From Holosporales bacterium (GTDB lineage: Bacteria; Pseudomonadota; Alphaproteobacteria; RUG11792), in NCBI GenBank assembly GCA_031262205.1, contig JAISID010000035.1, positions 1-23,663 on the forward strand: a stretch of 23,663 nt of DNA. The letters run 5' to 3'. This document shows, one piece after another, positions 15,211 through 23,663 of this stretch. The position numbers were made by a program, and so were the translations under genes. A model generated the notes under the pieces. That model saw nothing but the letters and a program-made list of their open reading frames with translations. It was not told the origin of the DNA and made no database searches. Position 1 is the first letter of the stretch; each line of letters opens with the position of its first letter.

Positions 15211-15714
15211 TTACTGATTTACGAACTTACGCATTTCAGAAACGATAGCCAAAGTTATCGCATTCCCCAAATCATTTAACATAGCGTTAATCGCCTGTTT
15301 TCTCGATGCAAGATCGGAATACGGAAGAGTATCGCAAACCTCATAAGTTGAGAACGTATCCAAACATTTCTCCGACAACTTATTATATTCCTTATCATAA
15401 ATCTCAATCTCAGCGGCTATTCTAACTTGCTCTTTAGCGACTTCTTTTTCCGTATATGCAACGGATGAGTTTTTCTCAACTATAACGATAGTAATTTTAT
15501 AATTCTTTAAATCGACTCCATATAATGGCAACGATTTTTCAATAATATTTCTGATTTTATATTCTGCGTAAGGATCAGCCTTTATTTTAATATCGTAGCT
15601 GCCCTGATTATCTAACGATCTTGAGTTTCCTAAAAGAAGTCTTGTATTTGAACACCCGCCGGTCGCGAGAATTATTAATCCACAGATCGCGACTTTAAGA
15701 CTATTTCGTAACAT
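15211..15714 (-). CDS. lptE: LptE-like LPS-assembly lipoprotein
   Basis: A 167-residue lipoprotein. The signal peptide ends in ATGGC, making Cys21 the lipidated residue, although Thr at -3 is unusual. The mature part is a single alpha/beta domain with a central YKITIVIVEKNSSVAYTEKEVAKEQVRIAAEIEIYD-like region (split across strands) and a C-terminal helix in which SRKQAINAMLNDLGNAITLAIV fits the end of LptE proteins. LptE plugs the LptD barrel that inserts LPS in the outer membrane. The family match is by overall pattern, so moderate certainty. It starts 40 nt inside infB, which implies coupling to the translation operon rather than the usual leuS-lptE-holA setting. GAGGG lies about 13 nt before the ATG. 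Confidence 0.6.
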   Translation of the reverse strand: MLRNSLKVAICGLIILATGGCSNTRLLLGNSRSLDNQGSYDIKIKADPYAEYKIRNIIEKSLPLYGVDLKNYKITIVIVEKNSSVAYTEKEVAKEQVRIAAEIEIYDKEYNKLSEKCLDTFSTYEVCDTLPYSDLASRKQAINAMLNDLGNAITLAIVSEMRKFVNQ

Positions 15715-18263
15715 TCTATCTGATCGCCCTCTTTAAAATCGTTAAAGCCGTCCGCTAGTATTCCGCATTCATGAGATTGAGGCGATTCTTTAATCTCATC
15801 TTTTTCATGCTTCATAGAGCGAACCTTTCCCTCAAAAACACATTCGCCGTTCCTTATCACCTTTATTTTCGAATCGTTCCTTTTCATTATTCCATCGCTG
15901 ACATAACATCCTGCGATTGTCCCGAGTCTGCTAATAAAGAAAACTTTTCTGACGTCCGCTCTACCGATATAATTCTCTTCAACTATAGGAGCCAGCATCT
16001 TCCCCATGATTGCTTTTATTTCCTCTACTATATGATAAATTACATTATGATACATAATGCTTACACCGTCGGTTTTAGCAAGGTCTTTAGCCGAAGCTGA
16101 AGCGTTCACGTTAAATCCTATAACGATTGCATTAGTATTCTTTGCAAAATCTATATCGCTCTCGCTTATGATTCCAATTCCTTTTTCAACCGCTTTAACA
16201 TTTACATCGGGATGCAAAATCGCTTCGAGAGAAGCCGCGACGGCTTCAAGCGAACCGTACACGTCCGCTTTAATGAGAACATTTAGAGTTTGAACAGAAC
16301 TATTTTCTCCCGCCAGCATTTGCTCCATACTTTTTGCAACAGTTTTCGCCGATTTAGTTTTCGCTATGTTTTCCCTATATTCCGCGATTTCTCTTGCTTT
16401 TTGCTCGCTGTCTACTATCGCTAAAACATCTCCAGGTTCCGGCGTAGAATTAAACCCGACTATTTCAACAGGGGCGGACGGAGGAGCTGTTTTTATACAC
16501 TTTCCCTTATCGTTATATATCGTCCTAACTTTTCCATAAGAGGAACCAGCGACAAAAAAATCGCCGTTTCTTATCGCGCCGTTTTGAACAATCACTGAAG
16601 CCACAATACCTCGTCCCTTATCGACTCTCGATTCTAAAACGACGCCTACTCCTTTTCTATCATTGTTTGCCTTAAGCTCCAACATTTCAGACTGCAGCAA
16701 GATCGCGTCGAGCAGTCCGTCAAGGTTCGTTCCATTTTTCGCAGAAATTGCAACGCTTAAAACTTCGCCTCCAAAATCCTCAAGAATTATCTCTTGCGAC
16801 ATCAATTCGGTTTTTACTCTATCAATATTAATATTCGGTTTATCTATCTTGTTTATCGCGACAATAAGCGGTACTTTTTGACTTTTAGCCTGATTTATAA
16901 CTTCTATAGTTTGATCTTTTATTCCATCGTCCGCAGCGACGACTAATATTATAATGTCCGTTATAACCGCTCCCCTTGCTCTTATATTTGAGAATGCGGC
17001 GTGACCTGGAGTATCGATAAAAGTTATTTTCTTTCCATTCTTCGTTTCTATCTGATAAGCGGCGACATGTTGAGTGATTCCGCCGGCTTCTTTCTGAGCG
17101 ACGCTTGTTTTTCTAATAGAATCTAAAAGAGTAGTCTTACCATGATCGACATGCCCCATAACGGCGACGATTGGCGGTCTCGGCGTTAATATAGCGTCTG
17201 GAGCGTCTTCAATAGTCAGCTCGTTTTCTATATCCGATTCGGAAACCCTTTTGGGAATATGTCCAAATTCAGAGCAAACAATTTCAGCAGTATCTCCGTC
17301 AATAAGTTGATTTACAGTCGCAACAGTCCCAATCGAAAGGAGGTATTTGACAACTTCTCCAGACCTTACTGCCATTCTGTTTGCTAGTTCTCCAACGGAA
17401 ATAATATCCGGAATATCAACATCCCTTACGACTTTCGCTGCTTCTTGCTGATTTCCAAAACCTTTCAGTTTCTGTCTAGCCCTCTTAATAGAGGCCATAG
17501 ACCTAAATCTATCCTCCGAATCGCTGTTCATGACTCGTTCAAGGAATACTCGGGATACTTTTTTGCCGTCTCGTATTCTTTTATCGGAATCTTTTGATTT
17601 AACGACCAGCTTCATTTTCTTCTTATGAGAATCTAACTCGTCAAAATCTTTGTCTTGCTTGCCGTATTGAGACCGAACGTTATTGATTTGAGGCGAATAC
17701 GGAGTAGTAGTAATTTTGCTTTTCTGATAACCTGCCCCTTGTGGAGTCTTTAATTCTTGTTTCTTTTGATATTCGCTTGCTCTAAAAACAACCGGCTCAA
17801 ATTTTAAATCAATTTGTTCCTTCTTTTTAGGCTCTGCTCTTTTAGGTTTTCTCGCTCCGGTTTCCTTTTTTTTCTCAGTTGCTACGGCTTGCTTTTCCGG
17901 TTCTGGCAGAATATAAGAAGAGGCGTTGTCTTCCAAATTTTCTTCAACATTTTCTTCCGCTTCGAAGTTATCGTTTTCACTAGAAAACTCTTCGTCCTTC
18001 AAAGCCTCTTGAAGCGCTTTTACTCTTGTTTTGAACTCGCTGTCGGTAAGTTTGCCAGTTGAAACATGAGCGCCGTTTCGATTGTCGAAACCTTCTTCTC
18101 GAGAGCCTTCAACGTCCACGGTTAATCCGCTTTTCCTGCGTCTAATCTCAACCTCTATTGTCCTATTGCCAGACGAAAACTTAGGAGCAGTTACGCCGAC
18201 GCCGCTTTTCAGAGACAATGTTTTCCGTTTTTGAGTCCCGCCGATTTCATCGTTGTCTGCCAT
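15675..18263 (-). CDS. infB: Translation initiation factor IF-2
   Basis: An 862-residue GTPase that places initiator tRNA on the 30S subunit and promotes subunit joining. Residues 1-280 are a charged, alphaproteobacterial-type N-terminal extension beginning MADNDEIGGTQKRKTLSLK. The IF2_N fold is at about 284-338. The G domain shows GHVDHGKT (370-377), GGITQH with switch Thr, DTPGH (417-421), NKID (471-474) and SAKNGTN. Domains II, III and IV follow to the C-terminus (VRSMKHEKDEIKE...). The ATG at 18263 has AAAGGA about 14 nt upstream. It lies downstream of nusA, but ylxR is not recognisable in between and rbfA is not found after it; an LptE-like gene overlaps the 3' end instead. Confidence 0.98.
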   Translation of the reverse strand: MADNDEIGGTQKRKTLSLKSGVGVTAPKFSSGNRTIEVEIRRRKSGLTVDVEGSREEGFDNRNGAHVSTGKLTDSEFKTRVKALQEALKDEEFSSENDNFEAEENVEENLEDNASSYILPEPEKQAVATEKKKETGARKPKRAEPKKKEQIDLKFEPVVFRASEYQKKQELKTPQGAGYQKSKITTTPYSPQINNVRSQYGKQDKDFDELDSHKKKMKLVVKSKDSDKRIRDGKKVSRVFLERVMNSDSEDRFRSMASIKRARQKLKGFGNQQEAAKVVRDVDIPDIISVGELANRMAVRSGEVVKYLLSIGTVATVNQLIDGDTAEIVCSEFGHIPKRVSESDIENELTIEDAPDAILTPRPPIVAVMGHVDHGKTTLLDSIRKTSVAQKEAGGITQHVAAYQIETKNGKKITFIDTPGHAAFSNIRARGAVITDIIILVVAADDGIKDQTIEVINQAKSQKVPLIVAINKIDKPNINIDRVKTELMSQEIILEDFGGEVLSVAISAKNGTNLDGLLDAILLQSEMLELKANNDRKGVGVVLESRVDKGRGIVASVIVQNGAIRNGDFFVAGSSYGKVRTIYNDKGKCIKTAPPSAPVEIVGFNSTPEPGDVLAIVDSEQKAREIAEYRENIAKTKSAKTVAKSMEQMLAGENSSVQTLNVLIKADVYGSLEAVAASLEAILHPDVNVKAVEKGIGIISESDIDFAKNTNAIVIGFNVNASASAKDLAKTDGVSIMYHNVIYHIVEEIKAIMGKMLAPIVEENYIGRADVRKVFFISRLGTIAGCYVSDGIMKRNDSKIKVIRNGECVFEGKVRSMKHEKDEIKESPQSHECGILADGFNDFKEGDQIECYEIVLKSRSVD

Positions 18264-18307
18264 CTAATTCTTAATCCTTTACGCTAAACTAACCCGCAAA
18301 TTCTTTT

Positions 18308-18460
18308 CTATAAGCATACTTTAAAAGAAAAAACGCCGAAAGAAATTTTCAATTTTGTTTTTATATTTATCTCAACGCAGTCTAAACTTGCGTTCAAATA
18401 AACCGCAAAACGTTTTGCTTTAGAATGAATCGACATATCTAAATAACTTGAGCCTTTCAT
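18308..18460 (-). CDS. Possible 50-residue small protein between nusA and infB
   Basis: The frame starts MKGSSYLDMSIHSKAKRF and ends in a stop at 18308. Its ATG overlaps the nusA stop in an ATGA arrangement, the usual sign of translational coupling. The protein is basic with a hydrophobic C-terminal half. It occupies the slot where ylxR (DUF448) usually lies, but I see no GRGA motif or cysteine pattern of YlxR. It may be a diverged or decayed remnant, a novel small protein, or chance. Otherwise the 193-bp gap would be non-coding. Confidence 0.35.
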   Translation of the reverse strand: MKGSSYLDMSIHSKAKRFAVYLNASLDCVEINIKTKLKISFGVFSFKVCL

Positions 18461-19986
18461 TTAGAATCTCCATCTAGCCAATTCTTTCTTATCTTCATAA
18501 TAAGCGTTTCCGCCTCTTTTTCGCTTAACAAATTCCCAGCGATTTCCAATAATTCGTCAACCGAAAGATCGCCCACGTCGTTTAATGTTTTCATATCGGC
18601 GTTAACAAGCTGCTTAAGAAGAGCGGGACGAAGCAGTTCATATTCCATAAGATCTTTTGCAACGCCTTTTTCTTTGCACAATTCTTCGATTTCCTTTTTC
18701 CTTTCATTTACGCGCGAAACTGCTCTTTGATATATCTCGCCCGCTATTTCGTCAAACCCTTCGATTGAAGAAAGTTCCAAAACCGACGAATTAACTATGT
18801 CTTCAATAGACGAATAACCTTCCCCCATCAACATACGAGCTACAACGTCGTCGACGTCAAGATCGGTCGTAAACAAATTTAATATTCTCTCGCTTTCCTG
18901 CGCTCTTGCTTCCGCATCTTTTGCCTCGGTTGTAACGCTTATCGTCCATCCCGTTAACTTCGAAGCCAGACGAACGTTTTGCCCTCTTCTTCCAATCGCG
19001 GCGCTTAATTGCTCGTCTGGAACGACTACGGTAACTTTGTTCTCATTTTTTTCTATAACTATTCTCGCAACTTCCGCTGGAGCCAAACTATTAACAATAA
19101 ACATAGCCGGATTGTCCGACCACTGTATAACGTCTATTTTCTCGCCCTTGAGTTCGTCGACGACCGCTTGTACCCTCGAGCCTTTTATGCCGACGCACGC
19201 TCCAATCGGATCTAGTTTGGGATCGGCCGTCGTTACGGCTATTTTTGCCTTGCTCCCCGGGTCTCTTGCAACCGCAACAATTTTAACGACGCCGTCGTAC
19301 ACTTCCGGTACTTCTTGTTCGAACAACTTCTTTACAAAATTCGGATGAGTTCTCGAAAGCTGCAATAGAGGGCCTGTCTGTTCATTATTAAGTCCAGAAA
19401 GCAACACCCTTATTCTATCTCCTACTTTAAATATCTCGTTCGGTATAGTTTCAGATTTTCTTATTATCCCTTCCGTTCTTCCTATATCAATTATGATATT
19501 TGAATATTCAATACGTTTTACTATTCCCGTTATTATCTCCCCAACTCTGCCGGAAAATTCTTCATACTGTTTCGCCCTCTCTGCGACGCCGATTTTCTGG
19601 AAAATAACTTGTCTCGCCGATTGAGCCGATATTCTTCCAAACTCTATAGATGGCAATTGGCTTTTCAAAACATCCCCGACTTTAGCTTCTGGGTCTATCG
19701 ACTTTGCATCGCTTGCCAATATTTGTTTATTGGCGTCTTCCACGTCGTCGACGATTGTTAAAAGTCTATATATTTCTATCTCTCCAGATTTTCTATCAAT
19801 AACAGCCGATAATTCTTTTTCTTCTCCATACCTCATATGAGCCGTTTTTAATATTGCAGATTCCATTGCCGAAATTACGTCGTCGATTCCAATGCCTTTT
19901 TCTTTTGCGACTATATCGGCAATCTGTAAAATCTCATTTTTTGCAACTGGAGGCGTTTTTTCTTCCAGTTTTATTTTTCTACTCAC
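18457..19986 (-). CDS. nusA: Transcription termination/antitermination factor NusA
   Basis: A 509-residue RNA polymerase-associated factor. It has an N-terminal RNAP-binding domain (about 15-135) and an S1 domain containing GRVGEIITGIVKRIEYSNIIIDIG (split, about 143-205). KH1 includes DPIGACVGIKGSRVQ and KH2 includes AAIGRRGQNVRLASKLTGW. Two C-terminal helix-hairpin repeats follow, the second around LVNADMKTLNDVGDLSVDEL. Length and order match proteobacterial NusA. The start is GTG at 19986 with GGAG about 10 nt upstream, 26 bp after rimP. NusA controls pausing, Rho-dependent events and rRNA antitermination. Confidence 0.97.
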   Translation of the reverse strand: MSRKIKLEEKTPPVAKNEILQIADIVAKEKGIGIDDVISAMESAILKTAHMRYGEEKELSAVIDRKSGEIEIYRLLTIVDDVEDANKQILASDAKSIDPEAKVGDVLKSQLPSIEFGRISAQSARQVIFQKIGVAERAKQYEEFSGRVGEIITGIVKRIEYSNIIIDIGRTEGIIRKSETIPNEIFKVGDRIRVLLSGLNNEQTGPLLQLSRTHPNFVKKLFEQEVPEVYDGVVKIVAVARDPGSKAKIAVTTADPKLDPIGACVGIKGSRVQAVVDELKGEKIDVIQWSDNPAMFIVNSLAPAEVARIVIEKNENKVTVVVPDEQLSAAIGRRGQNVRLASKLTGWTISVTTEAKDAEARAQESERILNLFTTDLDVDDVVARMLMGEGYSSIEDIVNSSVLELSSIEGFDEIAGEIYQRAVSRVNERKKEIEELCKEKGVAKDLMEYELLRPALLKQLVNADMKTLNDVGDLSVDELLEIAGNLLSEKEAETLIMKIRKNWLDGDSK

Positions 19987-20012
19987 TTATAAAAAACTCC
20001 ACTAAAACTCGC

Positions 20013-20495
20013 TCAAATCTTAAATCCATCAACATACGCGCTGCTAATTTCTTTAAATATAAAATCCACAATATTGTCTCCATTCGATAATGGAGCGTCT
20101 AGTATTAATCTTATACCATCTTCAGACGCAGATTCCAAGTTTCCTTTAAATACTTTGCGGTCATTTTTTAAAGCATAGGTTTTTATAACAACAGGCTTTC
20201 CGCAAAATCTAAAAAAGTCGGCGGGTTTCGTTAGCGGTCTATTAACGCCGGCGGAGGAAACTTCCAAACTATAACGACCGCCTACTAAGTCTGAGACGTC
20301 TAGTATAGTCGATACGGCTTTGCTAACTTTCTCGCAATCCCCAATAGTCGCGGCCTCTCCGCTTGCTTTTTCTATCATTATCTGCAAAACTTTGTTTTTT
20401 GCATTTCCTAAAAACGCAACCCTAACGACGATGCATTCCAAATCGTTTACTAAAGGCGATATATCTTGTTCAATCTTTTCAATCAACGTTGACAT
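20013..20495 (-). CDS. rimP: Ribosome maturation factor RimP
   Basis: A 160-residue protein needed for late 30S assembly. The N-terminal domain has IGDCEKVSKAVSTILDV and the typical YSLEVSSAGVNRPLTKPADFFRFCGKPV stretch (split: SLEVSSAG, then RPL), which is diagnostic. The C-terminal SH3-like domain covers about 85-155. Length is normal. It heads the rimP-nusA-infB operon. The ATG at 20495 sits in an A/T run without a visible Shine-Dalgarno, so initiation may depend on an unstructured leader. Confidence 0.95.
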   Translation of the reverse strand: MSTLIEKIEQDISPLVNDLECIVVRVAFLGNAKNKVLQIMIEKASGEAATIGDCEKVSKAVSTILDVSDLVGGRYSLEVSSAGVNRPLTKPADFFRFCGKPVVIKTYALKNDRKVFKGNLESASEDGIRLILDAPLSNGDNIVDFIFKEISSAYVDGFKI

Positions 20496-20637
20496 TATTA
20501 AAATTTTAAAATTGAAGCATATGCGAATTATTACTAAAACAAACTCTCAAATCAAGCCGTATCGATAAATTTACCCGTTTGTTCAAACTCTAGCTATAAT
20601 GTTTTCTCGCTTGTTACTCTCGAAATCAGCGCTTAAC

Positions 20638-20910
20638 TCACGACAGGTAAATTAAGGGATTTATAAATATCGCGGTAAAATCTCTAATGCCTTGCGAGAG
20701 GAATCGCCGCTTGATATACAAGCAATAATCTATAGAAGTTTTATAATTAATCATTCTAAATATACTTATATAAATCCCCCAAACTTCATTGGGAACATAT
20801 CGGGAGAGGACGACGTATAACACGACAACTGCAGTGAATTTCAGAACATATAGAATAACGAGATCAGTTCCAGCCTCTGCCGCAAAATGGTTCGTATACA
20901 AGAAACACAC
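20638..20910 (-). CDS. Unrecognised small membrane-like open frame
   Basis: A 90-codon frame with a GTG start, lying between the cyclase gene and rimP. It has one clear hydrophobic helix (LVILYVLKFTAVVVLYVVL) followed by an aromatic, basic tail. I see no ribosome-binding site and do not recognise a family. It might be the decayed end of a polytopic membrane protein. The residue mix is plausible for a real protein, but there is no independent support. The rest of the 544-bp gap shows nothing else. Confidence 0.25.
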   Translation of the reverse strand: MCFLYTNHFAAEAGTDLVILYVLKFTAVVVLYVVLSRYVPNEVWGIYISIFRMINYKTSIDYCLYIKRRFLSQGIRDFTAIFINPLIYLS

Positions 20911-21007
20911 AATCTAAAATAGCAAAACTAGTTGTAAACTAAGCCTTTAGAACATCAGGAAGCGTGATTCCACAAAATAATTCGCTTACTAAAAATTTTT
21001 AAAATAT

Positions 21008-21021
21008 TTACTCGCGAGTAA
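21008..21021. terminator. 14-bp perfect palindrome after the cyclase gene
   Basis: TTACTCGCGAGTAA lies about 20 bp beyond the cyclase stop and is followed on that strand by an A/T-rich run. A hairpin terminator is possible but the T tract is interrupted, so an operator is an alternative. Confidence 0.35.
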
Positions 21022-21039
21022 CGAGAAATGGTTTTCCTT

Positions 21040-23178
21040 TTATTTACTCGTTAACCTATTAATGCCGTCCCATTCTTCCGGCGGAGTTTCAATGCATTCC
21101 TTGCATCTTTTAAACACGGGAATTATCGCAGTCGCTCTCGCCGGAAAAGACTCAATTATTTCTCCATAAATTTTCAAAGCGCTCTTAAACTGTTGGTTCT
21201 GATATAACTCAAACGCTTCTTTCGACTTTGCGCTAAGTTCTATTAGTTTATAATATTCCTTATCGTCTGCGTTTTTCATCATACAAAGCGGTTCAAAAAT
21301 AGCTAATCCCGTCGCTTTTCCCTTGACCGCAACTTTATCAATCGCCCTAAAAAGTACTTTCCCGCGAGCAGCGGCCTCAACGTTTTCAGACGCCAAAATC
21401 TCAGTCCCATAAAACTTGTTTACGCCTTCCAAACGCGATGCTACGTTAACTGCGTCGCCTATTGCGGTAAAATTCATTCTGTCTTGAGAACCGATATTTC
21501 CAACGATAGCTTGTCCCGTATGAAGGCCTATTCTCGTTGGAAGAGGCGGTTTCCCTAGAGCTTCCCATTTTTTTCTCAACCCCTTCAAAATATCCTGACA
21601 TTCAAGAGCCGCATAACAAGCGTCTATAACTTGATTTTCGTTAGGCGTTGGAGCGCCCCAAATGGCCATTATTGAATCTCCGATATATTTATCGATTATC
21701 CCGTTGCGTTCCATTATCTTTTTAGTCAGTTCGTTAAAATATTCCGATAGATGCAATATTAAATACTCTGCCGGAAGATTTTCAGACACGGTGGAAAACT
21801 TTTCTATATCAGAAAACAACATTGTGATCTCCACGATCTTTCCGCCTAATTCCGGTTGTATTCCTCTATTAAGCAATTTTCTAACCAAGTCTTTAGGAGC
21901 GTATTTCGTAAAGGTTGAGACGCTTAATTTCATTGAATTCATCGCGTTTGAAAGTTCCTGAATTTCTAGTATATTTGATTTTAAAGTACCGGGCGGCTCC
22001 TCCCATTTCATATCGCCGATAGCTTTTGCCTGATTACATAAACTAGATATCGGGTCTGAAATTCTTTTTGATAAAAGAGACACCATTCCGAACGATAATA
22101 AAAATATAAAAATTGAAATGATCAACATGCGATATTGAACTTTTTCAAAGTTCTCCGTGAAATCCGCCTGCGGAGTTATTAACAACAAAAACGCGTCGAT
22201 CGTAGAAAGTTTTTTAATAGAGGCGACATATGAAACTCCTTTAACTTTAAACATAGCGTGGAATTTATCCGCGCCTAACAAAAATTGAGAGGCCGCATGT
22301 AAAACCGCGTCGGTTGTCGAATCTGCTCGCGGCAAAGCAAGCTCTTCGGTATTTTCATCTTTCCCCTCGGCAAACTCAATATTGCCGTCGGTCAAACACA
22401 ATATTTCGTTCTTCATATTGATAAGGTAAACCTTCGAGTTTTTGCTTGCCTTAACGCTTTCTAATAATCCCTTAAAATCCGATAATTCAATATCCACGCC
22501 AATAACGCCGACGGCGGAATCGTTAACGTCGTATTTTAAAGGTCTTGATAAAGTTATCCCCGGGGTACCCGTAGTTGAAAATATATATCCTTCGCTCCAC
22601 GTTAATTTGCGATTCAATTCCGCTTCGACGTACCAATTGCGTTTTCTTGGGTCGTATGTCGTTTCAAACGATTCTTTCGCAACAAAACCGAAATCTTCGT
22701 TAAGATAATTCCAAGTTTCAACAGGCGTAGATTTATCTGAAAGTCCTATCTTTCTTGTTGCATACTTAACATAAGACGGCAAAGCGACTCCCTTCCTCGC
22801 ATGAAACGTAGAAACTTTATCAATAGGTCTTGCTTGTAGAAAAGAACCGTCGCTTAAACCTATGTAAATAGATACCATATATGGAATACGCTTAACGCTC
22901 TCCAACAACAATTTATCAAAATTTTCAAATTTATCGTTTTCATCAGCGACATAATTTTGAGACAGTATATTTGCAATTGTTTCTAATTCTTTGAGATAAG
23001 CGTCGATATGGCCGACTGCAGTCGCGGAAATTTTCTTCGAAAAATAATCTTTCTCAAATTCCAAAACAAGATCTTTATTCGTCTTAGTCGAATATAAAAT
23101 TTCGCAAGCGACCGTCAGACAAATCAACAGAGAAAAAGCCGCTAAAATATCTATTTTTAATTTTCTATTACGAAACAT
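21040..23178 (-). CDS. Class III adenylate cyclase with dCache sensor and HAMP
   Basis: A 712-residue inner-membrane receptor cyclase. TM1 is at about 8-30. A periplasmic dCache domain follows (about 37-345), with the signature DPRKRNWYVEA at 176-186 and a second subdomain with GVIGVDIELSDF. TM2 is at about 350-370, then HAMP with SKRISDPISSL. The catalytic domain is at about 445-635. Metal residues are Asp457 (LFSDIEKF) and Asp501 (IGDSIMAIWG). The adenine-selecting pair is Lys497 and Thr571 (FTAIGDAVNVASRLE), with Asn578 and Arg582 for the transition state. Thr in place of Asp is the class IIIb pattern, often bicarbonate-responsive. A TPR-like tail (about 650-700) ends it. No Shine-Dalgarno precedes the ATG at 23178. 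The ligand is unknown. Confidence 0.93.
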   Translation of the reverse strand: MFRNRKLKIDILAAFSLLICLTVACEILYSTKTNKDLVLEFEKDYFSKKISATAVGHIDAYLKELETIANILSQNYVADENDKFENFDKLLLESVKRIPYMVSIYIGLSDGSFLQARPIDKVSTFHARKGVALPSYVKYATRKIGLSDKSTPVETWNYLNEDFGFVAKESFETTYDPRKRNWYVEAELNRKLTWSEGYIFSTTGTPGITLSRPLKYDVNDSAVGVIGVDIELSDFKGLLESVKASKNSKVYLINMKNEILCLTDGNIEFAEGKDENTEELALPRADSTTDAVLHAASQFLLGADKFHAMFKVKGVSYVASIKKLSTIDAFLLLITPQADFTENFEKVQYRMLIISIFIFLLSFGMVSLLSKRISDPISSLCNQAKAIGDMKWEEPPGTLKSNILEIQELSNAMNSMKLSVSTFTKYAPKDLVRKLLNRGIQPELGGKIVEITMLFSDIEKFSTVSENLPAEYLILHLSEYFNELTKKIMERNGIIDKYIGDSIMAIWGAPTPNENQVIDACYAALECQDILKGLRKKWEALGKPPLPTRIGLHTGQAIVGNIGSQDRMNFTAIGDAVNVASRLEGVNKFYGTEILASENVEAAARGKVLFRAIDKVAVKGKATGLAIFEPLCMMKNADDKEYYKLIELSAKSKEAFELYQNQQFKSALKIYGEIIESFPARATAIIPVFKRCKECIETPPEEWDGINRLTSK

Positions 23179-23419
23179 TTCTATTTAACAGCGGACTTTT
23201 TCAATATAATTCTACGAAAAACATATTAACTTTCAGTTAACTCGCAACGTTTCCTAAACATCGCCCCAACCTTCTTAAAGGTTTTGTCGGCAACGTTTAC
23301 CGCAATAAAATAGCCGTCCCCGCTAATTACGGGTTACCAATTACAAACAAAATGGGGAGCATTCCGCGATGTATTGTAAAACAGATGTCCTGAAGAGGAT
23401 TCATGAAAAACTTCCTTGA

Positions 23420-23566
23420 AAATTAGGTCCAAAATTAGGAGGAAGAGCAGGGGAAAATGGAGAAAAATCCGTTCAAAAAGATTTGATAAAAAATCTAGCG
23501 AAAAATGGGAAAATTTTGATAAGAAATTTAGTGGAAAATAAATTTCAAAAATTAACGAAAAATTAA
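23420..23566 (+). pseudogene. C-terminal coding remnant inside repeat family 3
   Basis: A 48-codon stop-to-stop frame without a start codon, reading GENGEKSVQKDLIKNLAKNG then ILIRNLVENKFQKLTKN. The LIKNLAKNGK and LIRNLVENKF units are internal repeats of about 11 residues. The minus strand of copy B keeps a related DLIKNLAK...LIKNLAK frame. It may be the end of a gene carried by the repeat. I do not recognise it. Confidence 0.3.
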
Positions 23567-23663
23567 CGAATTGTATATTACAATAACCATCCCAAACCCC
23601 CGCCCTCCTCGGGGCTTGCTTCCCTTAACTACTTAACCTATGCAAGCATAGCTTTAGCATATC
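23432..23663 (-). repeat. Dispersed repeat, family 3, copy C (cut by window end)
   Basis: This is the reverse complement of the element at 14519-14750. Its 82-nt GC-rich core (23582-23663) differs from copy B at one base; outward the match decays. It contains the same CTATGC-TT-GCATAG and CCCCG-AGGAGGG-CGGGG hairpins. It reaches the window edge, so the true end is unseen. It lies upstream of the cyclase gene on the same strand. Confidence 0.9.

Overview
The window looks like chromosomal DNA from an AT-rich, probably host-associated alphaproteobacterium. The clues are a ChpT-like histidine phosphotransferase next to an alphaproteobacterial-type XRE regulator, an HU gene directly followed by tRNA-Val, a small secreted protein resembling DUF3576, and LptE/LptM-like outer-membrane lipoproteins. 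I cannot name the genus. A canonical 16-bp parS site inside a 28-bp perfect palindrome (6864-6891) suggests the segment is origin-proximal.

Layout. 131-1177 (minus): XRE regulator and ChpT-like phosphotransferase. 1587-4240 (plus): HU, tRNA-Val(UAC), a tiny LptM-like lipoprotein frame, DsbD-type thiol-disulfide reductase and lipoprotein signal peptidase LspA. 4241-4707: a 145-bp palindromic repeat. 4708-6794: divergent thiamine pyrophosphokinase and an MFS transporter. 6864-7426: parS plus hairpin-rich intergenic DNA. 7427-9020 (plus): RlmN and the DUF3576-like protein. 9308-10366 (minus): acyltransferase-3 family membrane protein. 10376-11397: a repeat cluster holding a second copy of the palindromic repeat, an 83-bp perfectly paired four-helix cloverleaf, and a 231-bp repeat. 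11398-13922 (minus): MATE transporter and DapE. 13923-15210: 1.3 kb without an intact gene, carrying more repeat copies. 15211-20495 (minus): rimP-nusA-infB translation operon with an LptE-like lipoprotein fused onto its 3' end by overlap. 21040-23178 (minus): membrane-bound class III adenylate cyclase with a Cache sensor. 23432-23663: another repeat copy running off the window.

How the genes fit together. Several genes converge on envelope biogenesis: LspA processes lipoproteins, LptE and LptM belong to the LPS translocon, DsbD supplies periplasmic reductant, and DapE makes diaminopimelate for lysine and peptidoglycan. RimP, NusA, IF-2, RlmN and tRNA-Val serve ribosome assembly, transcription elongation and translation.

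The main novelty lies in the intergenic DNA. At least three dispersed repeat families occur, most of them strongly palindromic. They include a flawless 83-nt cloverleaf (68 of 83 nt paired) and a conserved element with an AGGAGGG hairpin loop (CCCTCCT on the other strand). Three genes share an identical TGATATAAT extended -10 box.
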